A DNA stretch of 64,000 nucleotides. Source: Francisella halioticida (GTDB lineage Bacteria > Pseudomonadota > Gammaproteobacteria > Francisellales > Francisellaceae). The first letter of the stretch is position 1. Every line of letters begins with the position of its first letter. Location of the stretch: assembly GCF_002211785.1 (NCBI RefSeq), contig NZ_CP022132.1, forward strand, positions 558,001 to 622,000. Reading direction: 5' to 3'. A program made the translations under genes and the position numbers. The notes below the pieces were generated by a model that was given only the letters and a program-made list of their open reading frames with translations, ran no database searches and was not told the origin of the DNA. Of this stretch, positions 1 to 8,514 are shown one piece after another.

Positions 1-964
1 AAAATTCAGGTATTATTTCTTTAATATCACTAAACTTAGCATTACTACTAGTATAGTCATCAGTCACAAAAAGTACTTGATCAGCTTCTTGAATTTTAGC
101 AATAGCTCTTTTAATACCCTTACTTTCAATAATATCGTTACTACTACGTAGACCTGCAGTATCAATTATATGCATTGGTACACCATTAATTTGGATATGC
201 TCTTTAACGATATCTCTAGTTGTACCAGCAATTGACGTTACAATTGCTGATTCTTTACCTGCTAAGGCATTTAAGAGACTTGATTTACCAGCGTTAGGCT
301 TACCAACTAATATTAGAGTAATTCCTTCTGACAATATTACACCTTGCTTACAACTTTTTCTAATGTTTAAAATAGTTTTATATATTTGCTCTAAACTTGT
401 GTGTATCTTTATATCTTCTAAAAAGTCTATTTCTTCCTCAGGAAAATCTATAGAAGCCTCAACATACATTCTTAAATAGATCAATTTTTCTAAAAGATTA
501 CTAATTTCTTTAGAAAAGTCTCCTTGTAAAGATTTGGCTGCAGATTTGGCTGCTATTTCTGACGATGCATTTATAATATCAGCTACAGCTTCAGCTTGAG
601 CTAAGTCAAGCTTGTTGTTTAGAAATGCTCTTTCTGTGAATTCTCCAGCCTTAGCCATTCGTGCACCACAGTTTAAAGTTGCTTTTATAATTAAATTAAG
701 CACAAAAGGATTTCCATGAGCTTGAATTTCTACAACGTCTTCACCCGTGTATGAAAAGGGAGCCTTAAAATATATTGCAATACTATTATCAATGGTTTCT
801 TGGCCATCATATATAGTACAAAACGTTGCGTAGCGCGGCTTTAATTTTTTATGAGTAAACACTTGTGATATTTCTAATGCTTTTGAACCAGATATCCTAA
901 TGATGCCAATACCACCATTGCCTTGTGGAGTTGCTATTGCAACAATAGTATCTTTTGTATACAT
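1..964 (-). CDS. mnmE: tRNA uridine-5-carboxymethylaminomethyl(34) synthesis GTPase MnmE (3' end outside window)
   Basis: The reverse strand reads from ATG at 964 (MYTKDTIVAIATPQG) without a stop to the window edge, giving 321 residues of a protein usually about 450 long. The N-terminal part is the formyl-tetrahydrofolate-binding domain. It is followed by the helical domain and the inserted G domain, with a P-loop GKPNAGKSS and the G3 motif DTAGLR. The C-terminal helix with the catalytic CxGK cysteine lies beyond the edge. With MnmG the family modifies U34 of tRNAs reading NNA/NNG codons. It starts 3 bp after the stop of the small membrane-protein gene, so the two probably share a transcript. 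Confidence 0.95.
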   Translation of the reverse strand, partial: MYTKDTIVAIATPQGNGGIGIIRISGSKALEISQVFTHKKLKPRYATFCTIYDGQETIDNSIAIYFKAPFSYTGEDVVEIQAHGNPFVLNLIIKATLNCGARMAKAGEFTERAFLNNKLDLAQAEAVADIINASSEIAAKSAAKSLQGDFSKEISNLLEKLIYLRMYVEASIDFPEEEIDFLEDIKIHTSLEQIYKTILNIRKSCKQGVILSEGITLILVGKPNAGKSSLLNALAGKESAIVTSIAGTTRDIVKEHIQINGVPMHIIDTAGLRSSNDIIESKGIKRAIAKIQEADQVLFVTDDYTSSNAKFSDIKEIIPEF

Positions 965-967
965 TTT

Positions 968-1219
968 TTATTTAAGCTTTTGGTTAGAGTTAGAGTTTTT
1001 AGAAAAATTTTCATCTTGGTCAATAATTCTACCTTTCTTTCGACCTCTCTTTTTAAAGAAATCAGCATTTTCTTTCATTATTTTCCTGCGTAGAATAAAT
1101 GACGATATTATTAGGAAAATTATTAAGAATACAAAGATTGGTGCAAAAATTATAAAAGAGATCACAGCAACTGCAATTAGGCTTAGTGATGTTAAAATTT
1201 GTTTCACATTGTTGTTCAT
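968..1219 (-). CDS. Small membrane protein of unknown function
   Basis: An 83-residue product that I do not recognise. Residues about 7-45 form one long or two closely packed hydrophobic segments rich in Ile, Phe and Val. The rest is a strongly basic and polar tail (RRKIMKENADFFKKRGRKK). This suggests an inner-membrane anchor with a cytoplasmic positive tail. It is preferred over an overlapping 113-codon frame on the opposite strand because it lies head to tail with mnmE, 3 bp upstream, and because the opposite frame runs into the mnmE start region. Function is unknown. Confidence 0.6.
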   Translation of the reverse strand: MNNNVKQILTSLSLIAVAVISFIIFAPIFVFLIIFLIISSFILRRKIMKENADFFKKRGRKKGRIIDQDENFSKNSNSNQKLK

Positions 1220-1301
1220 AGCTTTTCTTTATAATATTTAGCTTGTATAATGTAAGTATATCACTTTGGTGGTTATTATAAATAGGACTCTAATATGTTT
1301 G

Positions 1302-1340
1302 TATAATTAAATTTAAGGGTCTGGCATTCAAAACTGGAGG
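1302..1340 (+). promoter_or_regulatory. Probable -10 box and ribosome binding site of hpf
   Basis: A TATAAT hexamer at 1302-1307 lies 41 bp before the hpf start. A GGAGG Shine-Dalgarno at 1336-1340 lies 8 bp before ATG 1349. No good -35 hexamer is visible, so the promoter call is weak; the ribosome binding site is clear. Confidence 0.4.
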
Positions 1341-1348
1341 TTTTATAT

Positions 1349-1657
1349 ATGGATATTCAAATTACTGGTAGGCACGTGGAAGTTACTGATCCAATTAAAA
1401 GTTATGTTGGTGAAAAAATAGGAAAAGTAGAGCATTATTTCGATCATATAACATCTACGAAAGTTATTTTAGCTGTAGAAAAGGAACAGCAAGTTGCCGA
1501 AGCTATAGTAATTGTCCCTGGTAGTGAATTTGTGGCAAAAGCTGAAGGTAAAGATCTTTATGCTGCTATTGATATGCTAGAAGATAAACTAGCACGTCAG
1601 CTTAAAAAGCATAAGAATAAAATGAGATGTAATCATAGCACTGGTCATAGTGAGTAG
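1349..1657 (+). CDS. hpf: Ribosome hibernation-promoting factor, short HPF/YfiA family
   Basis: 102 residues, close to the short HPF of E. coli (95), with no C-terminal dimerisation domain. The N-terminus ([20 protein letters not shown]) and the later [21 protein letters not shown] are typical of the beta-alpha-beta-beta-beta-alpha fold that sits in the mRNA/tRNA channel of the 30S subunit. In stationary phase HPF promotes inactive 100S ribosome dimers. It is followed 35 bp later by a ptsN-like gene, an arrangement common in proteobacteria where hpf and ptsN sit downstream of rpoN; no rpoN is present here. Confidence 0.93.
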   Translation: MDIQITGRHVEVTDPIKSYVGEKIGKVEHYFDHITSTKVILAVEKEQQVAEAIVIVPGSEFVAKAEGKDLYAAIDMLEDKLARQLKKHKNKMRCNHSTGHSE

Positions 1658-1692
1658 TCCTTTCTTTTTTCAAACTTTATTTAATCTAGTTT

Positions 1693-2148
1693 ATGAATTT
1701 AAAAGCTCTTATTGATAAGAAAAACATTATATTAAACCTTAATATTGAGTCTAAAAAACGTTTAATGGAGTTTATTGCTAATAGATTAGCTGTATCTTAT
1801 CCGGAGGTTGATGAGGATTTTGTACTAAGTAATATTTATAAGAGAGAAAGAATAGGGAGTACTTATATTGGTAAGAATATTTATATTCCTCACTGTAGAG
1901 TTAAAAATCTTAATACTACTAAAATAATTATAGTAACACTTAAAAATAGTTATCATGATGATTCTATTGATGAGGATATTAAAATGGCAATAGGTGTATT
2001 CTTTCCTGATAATATTTCTGAAATCCATATTGAGTTACTAAAACAGTTAACTCTATTTTTAAAAACAGATAGAACACAAAGATATTTTGAACAGGTAAAA
2101 ACTGTTGATGATTTATATAAGTTAATTACTAGTACATATAATGGATAG
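1693..2148 (+). CDS. ptsN: PTS IIA-like nitrogen-regulatory protein (EIIA-Ntr)
   Basis: 151 residues, the normal length for PtsN. The motif RIGSTYIGKNIYIPHCRV carries the phosphorylatable histidine at residue 67, matching the GST.IG..IAIPH signature. PtsN receives phosphate from NPr and acts as a regulatory output rather than in sugar uptake. Sequence around the active site is divergent (PHCRV instead of PHGKL), so the symbol is given by family and context after hpf. Its last 8 bp overlap the trmJ start, implying translational coupling. Confidence 0.8.
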   Translation: MNLKALIDKKNIILNLNIESKKRLMEFIANRLAVSYPEVDEDFVLSNIYKRERIGSTYIGKNIYIPHCRVKNLNTTKIIIVTLKNSYHDDSIDEDIKMAIGVFFPDNISEIHIELLKQLTLFLKTDRTQRYFEQVKTVDDLYKLITSTYNG

Positions 2149-2881
2149 ATTGTTAAAAAATATAAGAATAGTACTTGTTGAGCCGTCTCATAGCGGTAAC
2201 GTTGGTTCTACAGCTAGAGCAATGCTTAATATGGGATTAACCAATTTGTGGCTTGTAAATCCAAAAAAAGGTATAGATGATGAAGCTATTGCTTTGTCTT
2301 GCCATGCTACAGAAGTTGTAAAAGGTGCAATAATAGTTAATTCGTTGGATCAAGCATTGGAAGGTATCTACTATGTAGTTGGCACAAGTGCAAGGGTAAG
2401 AAAAGTCTCTCTACCTATAGAGCCAATTTCAAAAGTAGCTACAAATATTTTAAATAAAATTCAGAAATCTGATGAAAAAATAGCAATACTCTTTGGTCGA
2501 GAAAGAACAGGCCTTTTAAATGAAGAGCTCTTGATGAGTAATGTTCATGCATATATTCCTTCAAATGAAGGTTATACATCATTAAATTTAGCTCAGGCAG
2601 TTCAGTTAGTTGCTTATGAGATACATAAACAAATGATTGAAAGTATAGATGCCAAGAGTGTCCCTGAATATAATCATTTACATAAAAAAGCTTCAATAAA
2701 AGAGTTACAAGGTCTTTATCAACATCTTGAAAATAGTATGTTAAATACAGGGTTTCTAGATAAGGATAAACCTGGACACGTTATGGATAAGCTTAAAAGG
2801 CTTTTCCAAAGAAGTGAGCTTGAGAGCCAAGAAGTAAACATCTTAAGAGGATTTTTAAGCTCTCTAAATATTAAGGAATAA
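2141..2881 (+). CDS. trmJ: tRNA (cytidine/uridine-2'-O-)-methyltransferase TrmJ
   Basis: 246 residues with the SPOUT (SpoU) knot motifs. NVGSTARAMLNMG (20-32) is motif 1. ILFGRERTGLLNEEL (116-130) is motif 2. YTSLNLAQAVQLVAYE (145-160) is motif 3. TrmJ methylates the ribose 2'-OH at position 32 of tRNAs using SAM, as a homodimer. The C-terminal 80 residues match the TrmJ extension that dimerises and binds tRNA. It overlaps ptsN by 8 bp and is followed by rnhB after 10 bp. Confidence 0.92.
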   Translation: MDRLLKNIRIVLVEPSHSGNVGSTARAMLNMGLTNLWLVNPKKGIDDEAIALSCHATEVVKGAIIVNSLDQALEGIYYVVGTSARVRKVSLPIEPISKVATNILNKIQKSDEKIAILFGRERTGLLNEELLMSNVHAYIPSNEGYTSLNLAQAVQLVAYEIHKQMIESIDAKSVPEYNHLHKKASIKELQGLYQHLENSMLNTGFLDKDKPGHVMDKLKRLFQRSELESQEVNILRGFLSSLNIKE

Positions 2882-2891
2882 ATAATTTTAA

Positions 2892-3464
2892 ATGATTATA
2901 TTAGGTATAGATGAAGCTGGAAGGGGACCTTTATCAGGCCCAGTGGTTGCTGCGGGAGTTATATTAGATAGTGATAATATTATTCAAAATCTTAATGATT
3001 CAAAAAAACTAAGTAGTAAGAAGCGAGAAGCTTTATATGAAGAAATTGTTTTAAAAGCAAAAGCTTATTCAATAGTAGAAATATCAGCCCAGGATATAGA
3101 TGATATAAATATCCTACAAGCTACATTAAAAGCAATGAAGCAAGTTGCTGATAATTTAGTAGAACATTTTGATAAAGTATTAGTTGATGGTAATAATCTT
3201 CCTAAATGGGGTTATAGCTCAGAAGCTATAGTGAATGGTGATTCTAAAATTTTAGAAATATCAGCAGCTTCAATACTAGCAAAAGTACATAGAGATAGAA
3301 TCTGTTTTGAGCATGATAGACTGTATCCTGAGTATGCTTTTGCTAAACATAAGGATTATCCAACTAAAGAGCATTTAGAAAATATAAAACAATATGGTGT
3401 TTTAGATATTCATAGAAAAAGTTATAAGCCTGTTGCTAATTTGTTAAAAAACAAAGAGTTCTAG
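2892..3464 (+). CDS. rnhB: Ribonuclease HII
   Basis: 190 residues, full length. Catalytic DEAGRG near the N-terminus (Asp7, Glu8), Asp99 in VLVDGN, and the later NGDSKILEISAASILAKVHRD block with the fourth acidic residue are all present. The enzyme removes single ribonucleotides from DNA and cleaves RNA/DNA hybrids. It is the last gene of the hpf-ptsN-trmJ-rnhB cluster; its 3' flank runs into an insertion sequence after about 190 bp. Confidence 0.95.
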   Translation: MIILGIDEAGRGPLSGPVVAAGVILDSDNIIQNLNDSKKLSSKKREALYEEIVLKAKAYSIVEISAQDIDDINILQATLKAMKQVADNLVEHFDKVLVDGNNLPKWGYSSEAIVNGDSKILEISAASILAKVHRDRICFEHDRLYPEYAFAKHKDYPTKEHLENIKQYGVLDIHRKSYKPVANLLKNKEF

Positions 3465-3653
3465 CTTAAGAAAATATATGTGGAGCCACTTTTTAGTTAT
3501 AGAAGTGGAGTGCTAAGATAATAAAGACAGATTTTATTATTAGTTTAGAATCTCTATATTTTTATATTAGAAAATAAAGACATAAAAGTTACTTAGTATG
3601 GTTTATCTAAAAACCTTAGTTTAATACCTATAGCCTTATACAATGAGCATAAT

Positions 3654-4967
3654 TATAAACTGTCCCTGTTATTCAATACCACTTTATAAAATATTTTTAT
3701 TCCTTGCTTTTATGCAGCATCTAAAATACCAGAATATACTTCATCATGAGTCATATATCCAATACTAGAATGTAGTCTTTCATTGTTGTAAATATCAATA
3801 TATTCTTTGATACCTACTTTAGCCTCTTTCATAGTTATATATGATGCCGGATAAACATTTTCATATTTCAGTGTTCTCCAAAATCTCTCAATTGCAATAT
3901 TATCTATAGATCTTCCTTTAGCATCCATAGATATATTTATTTTATTATCAGATAATATTTTAATATGCTCTTTTGCTGTATATTGAGTTCCTTGATTAGA
4001 GTTAAAGATATCAGGTTTACCATATTTAAATAACGCTTCTTTTAACACACTAGTTGTTAGATGTGTATCCATAGTATTAGAAATCTTCCAAGCTAGTGTT
4101 TTCTTGCTATGCCAATCTATTATGGCTGCTAAATATGCATACCCACATTCTAGTCTAATATACGTGATATCAGCACTCCATACCTTATTAGCTTTATCTA
4201 TAACAACCTGATTCGTCTCATTTTTAAATACATTAAGTAAGTATGGATATTTCTTGTGTTGCTTATTAATGACAGTTGTCTTTTTTTTAGGATACAATGC
4301 CTTAATACCCATGAATTCCATAGCACTTTTGATTAGCTTCCTTCCAACTAGAAATCCTAATCTATTTAGCAACTTTACTAGACTTCTCGTACCATAATAT
4401 GGATGTTTAGTATGTATCAAATCTATTGCATTTAATAGTTTAATATCATCATTACTACTAAATTTTGATATTGGTGTATAATAGTACACACTCTTAGATA
4501 CAGATAATAGTTTAAGCTGATTATTTAAAGATAATTCTAGCTTAGTATCTACAGAGTTTACTCTATCATTTGATGATACCAAGCTTTTTAGCTTTCCCAT
4601 TAAAAAATCCCTCTCTACTATTACCTCGACTAGTTCTTTACTTGTTGCATCTTTATCTTTTCTAAGCTCATCTATTTCCTGCTTATACTCCTTAACAACA
4701 GAGCTTTTATCAAATGCTAAGCAAGCATTAGATAAAAATTGCTGCTTCCAATTATGCACGTTTTTAGGAAGTAAATCATACTTACTTGCTATCTCATTAA
4801 CTGTCATATCGCCTTCTAGCAATTCTATAATTACTTTAGCTTTAAAATCAGCTGTATACGTTACTCTTTTTTTACTCATTTATCTATTTCCTAATTTATC
4901 TAGTTAAGTTTAACATCTAGGAATAAAAATCTTTCTAAAATCAGTAGCTTTTTCTGGGGACATTATA
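3654..4967 (-). mobile_element. IS-A copy 1, IS3-family insertion sequence
   Basis: About 1.31 kb with one transposase ORF read leftwards. The ends carry TGTCCCTG at 3661 and, inverted, TGTCCCC at 4962. The outer TATAA bases shared with the second copy place the likely termini at 3654 (TATAAACTGTCCC) and 4967 (TATAATGTCCCC inverted). The exact outer limit is uncertain by 5-7 bp. No target duplication is seen, consistent with a deletion that removed the 5' half of the amidohydrolase on its right. Confidence 0.85.
3710..4879 (-). CDS. IS-A transposase, full length but with a catalytic Asp replaced
   Basis: 389 residues in one ORF: an N-terminal helix-turn-helix (about 5-50, with NVHNWK), a coiled region about 62-100, and an rve/DDE integrase core. 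Catalytic positions are Asp237 (WSADITY), residue 295 (FNSNQGTQY) and Glu331 (IERFWRTLK), with the DD(35)E spacing of the IS3 family. Residue 295 is Asn here, while the second IS-A copy and IS-B both have Asp (SDQG/TDQG). This GAT to AAT change should inactivate the enzyme despite the intact frame. Confidence 0.88.
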   Translation of the reverse strand: MSKKRVTYTADFKAKVIIELLEGDMTVNEIASKYDLLPKNVHNWKQQFLSNACLAFDKSSVVKEYKQEIDELRKDKDATSKELVEVIVERDFLMGKLKSLVSSNDRVNSVDTKLELSLNNQLKLLSVSKSVYYYTPISKFSSNDDIKLLNAIDLIHTKHPYYGTRSLVKLLNRLGFLVGRKLIKSAMEFMGIKALYPKKKTTVINKQHKKYPYLLNVFKNETNQVVIDKANKVWSADITYIRLECGYAYLAAIIDWHSKKTLAWKISNTMDTHLTTSVLKEALFKYGKPDIFNSNQGTQYTAKEHIKILSDNKINISMDAKGRSIDNIAIERFWRTLKYENVYPASYITMKEAKVGIKEYIDIYNNERLHSSIGYMTHDEVYSGILDAA

Positions 4968-5468
4968 CTTCTTGATGAAGAAGCAGCTAAAGTTATTAAA
5001 GAAAATGATGCATTCATTGTTCCTACACTTGCAATTTATGATGCATTTTATCATCATGGCAAAGAGTATAATACTCCAGATCATGTGCTTGAAAAACTTA
5101 ATGATGTTAGAGAAAGTGGCATTAATGCAATAAGGATAGCTCATAAATATGGTGTTAATATTGGTTTTGGGACTGATTTGTTAGGTGGATTAATGAAATA
5201 TCAAAATACTGAGTTTAATATTAGGTCAGAAGTTGAAACACCATTTCAAACACTTTATTCAGCTTGTTATAAGAATGCAGAGCTACTTAACATGACTGAT
5301 AAGCTAGGAATTATTAAGGAAGAAGCTTTTGCTGATATTCTTGTGTTCGAAGAAAATCCTTTAGAAAATATTGGTGTATTAACAAGCCCAGAAAAAAATA
5401 TAAAGCTAATAATTAAAGATGGTAATTTAGTGTTAAATAGAATAAATGATTATACTATCGAAGATTAG
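4968..5468 (+). pseudogene. Amidohydrolase-family protein, C-terminal remnant
   Basis: An open frame runs from the IS-A boundary (first codon 4968) to the stop at 5468, about 166 codons, with no start of its own at the fusion point. It resembles the last third of imidazolonepropionase-like or dipeptidase-type amidohydrolases. NDAFIVPTLAIYD, then IAHKYGVNIGFGTDLLGG with the conserved metal-site Asp, and AFADILVFEENPLENI are the usual C-terminal blocks. The N-terminal HxH metal ligands are gone and are not found on the other side of IS-A. A reinitiated product from an internal ATG (5085) could not be active. Its end overlaps the sspB/mglB end by 4 bp in convergent orientation. Confidence 0.85.
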
Positions 5469-5872
5469 TCAAAAGTAAGAATGTTGTCTGTATCTGTTTC
5501 ACTAAGCTTTTTAGGGTTAGCTGTTTTATCATCCTCGCCTTCGTTTATGTTTATTCCATAACCAAATTCACGAGCGTATATTCCTTGTTCTGTTTCTTTA
5601 GAAAATACTTCTAAAACAGCTTCCATAGGAATATTTACAGACATAGGATCTCCATCGAAAGTAGCTTCGAATATTATGTGGTTATCATTTATATTTAGGT
5701 TTTGTATTGCTTGTGGAGATAAATCTAACAATATTTTTTTATCTTCATCTATATGATTTGTTGGTACTACTACATCTTCATAATCAGTATCAATAAGTAC
5801 ATATGGAGTAAAATCATGATCAACCAACCACTCGTATGTTGCCTTAACTATATAAGCTCTAAGCATGGCCAT
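5465..5872 (-). CDS. mglB: MglB / SspB-like ClpXP adaptor
   Basis: About 135 residues if translation begins at MAMLRAYIVK (5872), just after the mglA stop. A longer frame back to 5917 overlaps mglA and lacks family similarity. The SspB fold is recognisable: YEWLVDHDFTPYVLIDT at the N-terminus, the central NLSPQAI-like and EATFDGDP segments, and an acidic C-terminal tail. SspB delivers ssrA-tagged proteins to ClpXP. In Francisella the gene is called mglB and is co-transcribed with mglA. No regulatory sequence is visible between them. Confidence 0.9.
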   Translation of the reverse strand: MAMLRAYIVKATYEWLVDHDFTPYVLIDTDYEDVVVPTNHIDEDKKILLDLSPQAIQNLNINDNHIIFEATFDGDPMSVNIPMEAVLEVFSKETEQGIYAREFGYGININEGEDDKTANPKKLSETDTDNILTFD

Positions 5873-5873
5873 A

Positions 5874-6491
5874 TTAAGCTCCTTCTTTTTTGATGGTTTT
5901 GATAAAGTTAGGCTCACTAAGTAAGTCTTTTATTCCCTTGATAATATTTTTATCTTTTGTTGGAATAGAGACTTTCATTTTAATGACGTAATAAAAAACA
6001 AAAGTTATTATGAGAGTTAAAACATTGATATTTTGAGAATCTGGGTTACTCTCTGCATTAATTTCTCTTTCATTAACAATTGTTTGATATGTGCTAATTA
6101 AATCTTTTTGCATCATTTTCTTTATTTGCTCAGCTTCTTTTTCACCTAGATAAGGGTCTTGAAGCTTAACAATATTCTGTAATAATGTTTTATTAACATG
6201 TTCTAATAGAATTCTCGCATTTGCTCGCTGTTTTGGAAAAACAGGAAACATAGGAGGGAAGGGGTATAAGTCTTCAATGGCTTCAATAACTACATTAAGT
6301 CTATATACAGCAAAGTCTTCTGTAGTCAATGTAGGAATATTGCCATTAGGCGTAATGATATTTAATTCTTCTAAATGTTTTGAGTTTTCTTGATCTGAAA
6401 CATCTATAATTTTGGCATTAGCACCTTTGATAGATAGTATCATGCGGACTATGTCGCTATAGATATCATCCTTTTTTGTGTATAAAACCAA
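5874..6491 (-). CDS. mglA: Macrophage growth locus protein A, SspA-family regulator
   Basis: 205 residues starting MVLYTKKDDIYSDIVRMIL. It has a glutathione-S-transferase-like fold: a thioredoxin-like N-terminal half with NIPTL in place of the usual NPxGxVP loop, then an all-helical C-terminal half. It closely matches what I recall of Francisella MglA, including EDLYPFPPMFPVFPKQRANA. Known biology: MglA pairs with SspA and RNA polymerase, and with ppGpp and PigR it activates pathogenicity-island genes. MglA is followed directly by mglB. Divergence from the F. tularensis form I recall is moderate, which argues for another species of the genus. Confidence 0.95.
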   Translation of the reverse strand: MVLYTKKDDIYSDIVRMILSIKGANAKIIDVSDQENSKHLEELNIITPNGNIPTLTTEDFAVYRLNVVIEAIEDLYPFPPMFPVFPKQRANARILLEHVNKTLLQNIVKLQDPYLGEKEAEQIKKMMQKDLISTYQTIVNEREINAESNPDSQNINVLTLIITFVFYYVIKMKVSIPTKDKNIIKGIKDLLSEPNFIKTIKKEGA

Positions 6492-6551
6492 GGTTTTATC
6501 CTCCTAGTGATAAAATAAAAAGAATAATAAAGAGCAATATAAAAATATATA

Positions 6552-6941
6552 TTAACGCTTAGAGAATTGTCTTTTTCTACGAGCTTTTCTAAGGCCAGGC
6601 TTCTTACGCTCAACTTTACGTGGATCACGAGTTACAAAACCTGCCTCACGAAGAGATGGTTTAAGATCTTCATCATACTCGATAAGAGCTCTAGTAACGC
6701 CAAGACGAATAGCACCAGCTTGACCAGTAGTTCCACCACCTTTTACAGTTATTTTAAAATCAAAGCTATCTGTATTGCTAGTTAACTCTAGAGGTTGTTT
6801 AACAACCATGCAATCTGTTTCACGACATAGGTATTGTTCTAATGGAAGACCATTAACAATGAATTGACCAGTGCCTTTTTTCATAAATACACGAGCTACA
6901 GAACTTTTACGACGACCTGTACCATAATTATATTCTGACAT
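6552..6941 (-). CDS. rpsI: 30S ribosomal protein S9
   Basis: 129 residues from [12 protein letters not shown] (6941); an in-frame ATG three codons earlier is less likely. [17 protein letters not shown] and the basic C-terminus ending KRQFSKR are diagnostic; the terminal KR tail contacts P-site tRNA. It sits 15 bp downstream of rplM in the classical rplM-rpsI operon. The next gene downstream is mglA, 60 bp away, and the two may be partly co-transcribed. Confidence 0.97.
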   Translation of the reverse strand: MSEYNYGTGRRKSSVARVFMKKGTGQFIVNGLPLEQYLCRETDCMVVKQPLELTSNTDSFDFKITVKGGGTTGQAGAIRLGVTRALIEYDEDLKPSLREAGFVTRDPRKVERKKPGLRKARRKRQFSKR

Positions 6942-6956
6942 TTTTACCATCCTTTA

Positions 6957-7385
6957 TTAAATATTGTGAGCTTGAGGTTGTTGAGCTGTATGCGGGTGAG
7001 TTTCACCTGCATAAACTTTTAATTTTTTAAACATTGTACGACCTAGAGGAGTTCTAGGAAGCATACCTTTTACAGCTTTTTCAATAGCTCTTTCTGGATG
7101 AGTTGCTATTAATTTCTCAAAAGATATTGATTTGATACCGCCAATATAGCCTGTGTGGTGGTGGTAAATTTTACCTTTTCTTTTGTTACCAGTAACAGCT
7201 ACTTTCTCAGCATTTACGATAATAATATAGTCGCCAGTATCCATGTGAGGAGTATATTCTGGCTTGTTTTTACCTCTTAGGATCATTGCTACTTCTGTAG
7301 CTAGACGACCTAAAGTTTTATCTGTAGCATCAATCAAAAGCCATTCTCTTTTGATATTTGATGGTTTTGCAGTAAACGTTTTCAT
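6957..7385 (-). CDS. rplM: 50S ribosomal protein L13
   Basis: 142 residues from [15 protein letters not shown] (7385), the exact length of E. coli L13. A GGAAAAAAG Shine-Dalgarno lies immediately before this ATG, so the nine-codon longer frame starting at 7412 is rejected. [17 protein letters not shown] and [10 protein letters not shown] are family signatures. First gene of the rplM-rpsI operon. Confidence 0.97.
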   Translation of the reverse strand: MKTFTAKPSNIKREWLLIDATDKTLGRLATEVAMILRGKNKPEYTPHMDTGDYIIIVNAEKVAVTGNKRKGKIYHHHTGYIGGIKSISFEKLIATHPERAIEKAVKGMLPRTPLGRTMFKKLKVYAGETHPHTAQQPQAHNI

Positions 7386-7549
7386 CTTTTTTCCTTTATT
7401 TATTGTTGTCAATTACTCAGTTTTTGCAAAAAATTCTTAATCTTACAAACATATAAAGCTTGCCGCACTTTAAAAATTTAAGCAGACTACATGATACATT
7501 TTCTATTGCAGATAAGCAAATCTTTTACTAAAAAACTTGCTAAATAGTT

Positions 7550-8314
7550 TTATTTACCTTCCTCCATTTTACTGATTGTATCATGACTAAAGCTCTCTAT
7601 AGAGCCATTTTGATATTCTTTAGTATTTGGAAGTATAATTTGGAGGTTATTCATTTTCTCTATTTGTACATTAACCTGCGCTGATCTAAAACTATAGACA
7701 TGGTAAACACGAGAATGATCCTTTGTGATAAAATGAAAATGGAAACCTGGAACTGTAATACTAGATAAGTATTTAGGACTATATATGCCTATAAGTGTTC
7801 CTTCAACATTCTTAAGATCATGGAATTTTTGATTTTTAGCTATCCATTTGCTTAATGTATATCCTTTTTGAGCTGGTGGGATTGTTCTAGCGTGAATTTT
7901 TGAGTATTTACCACTAATCTTAATTATATAAAAGTAATTATCACCATAAAGCTTATTGCTAATCATAGAAAATATACTAGGAATAGTTAGGCTATTGTAA
8001 GAAGAGTTTATTTGTGGTTTTGAGAAATTAAATACATCTGCAAATGGTACAGTTACACTCCCTTTAAGGGGAACTGCTTTACCACTAATATCACTAAGGT
8101 AAGCTTTACCTTTAAATATTATCATCTCACCTTTGGCACCTTCTATAGTACCAAGCCCATATCGTCCTTTACTTTCTAATGTTTTGAGAGAAGTGTCGCT
8201 AGAATATATACCATTTGTTAAAGCTGTAATTGTTCCTTCTTGGTAAATATTGTTTGAAGCAAAAAGATATTCTGATGAAATTAATAAAGCTAATAGGAGT
8301 ATTATTCTTTTCAT
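7550..8314 (-). CDS. budA: Exported alpha-acetolactate decarboxylase
   Basis: 254 residues with a signal peptide at 1-19 (MKRIILLLALLISSEYLFAS). The mature part matches acetolactate decarboxylase. GTIEGAKGEMIIFKGKAY holds Glu63. Arg143 lies in ARTIPPA, His192 and His194 in PGFHFHF, His205 in VYHVY, and Glu251/252 at the C-terminus. This order and spacing correspond to the zinc ligands and catalytic Glu/Arg of the Bacillus enzyme. The family converts 2-acetolactate to acetoin. An exported form is unusual for a pathway whose substrate is cytoplasmic. The usual GGHVLD after the second zinc motif is changed to VYHVYSF. No acetolactate synthase or butanediol dehydrogenase is adjacent. The symbol is by family only. 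Confidence 0.75.
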   Translation of the reverse strand: MKRIILLLALLISSEYLFASNNIYQEGTITALTNGIYSSDTSLKTLESKGRYGLGTIEGAKGEMIIFKGKAYLSDISGKAVPLKGSVTVPFADVFNFSKPQINSSYNSLTIPSIFSMISNKLYGDNYFYIIKISGKYSKIHARTIPPAQKGYTLSKWIAKNQKFHDLKNVEGTLIGIYSPKYLSSITVPGFHFHFITKDHSRVYHVYSFRSAQVNVQIEKMNNLQIILPNTKEYQNGSIESFSHDTISKMEEGK

Positions 8315-8514
8315 GATTATTTTCCTTATTTATATGGATATAATAACTTACTCAAACTATATATTAGATATTTTAATATAATTTTCAATTGTGTATTTAG
8401 CAGAAAACATAATATGCAATGAATGTACTTAAATAAAGTAAGTTTAGAAAAATAAAGTGATGTAAGGTTTTTTGTTTTAAATCAATAGGTGCTTAAATTT
8501 TATATTAGCTATTA

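Noticed and set aside
900-1241. A 113-codon hydrophobic frame on the plus strand
   Set aside because: It is antisense to the mnmE start and to the small gene coupled to mnmE; its hydrophobicity is a by-product of the AT-rich opposite strand.
1320-1340. CTGGCATTCAAAACTGGAGG upstream of hpf as a sigma-54 promoter, because hpf and ptsN usually sit beside rpoN
   Set aside because: The TGGCA half is present but the GC element at -12 is missing, and Francisella is known to lack sigma-54.
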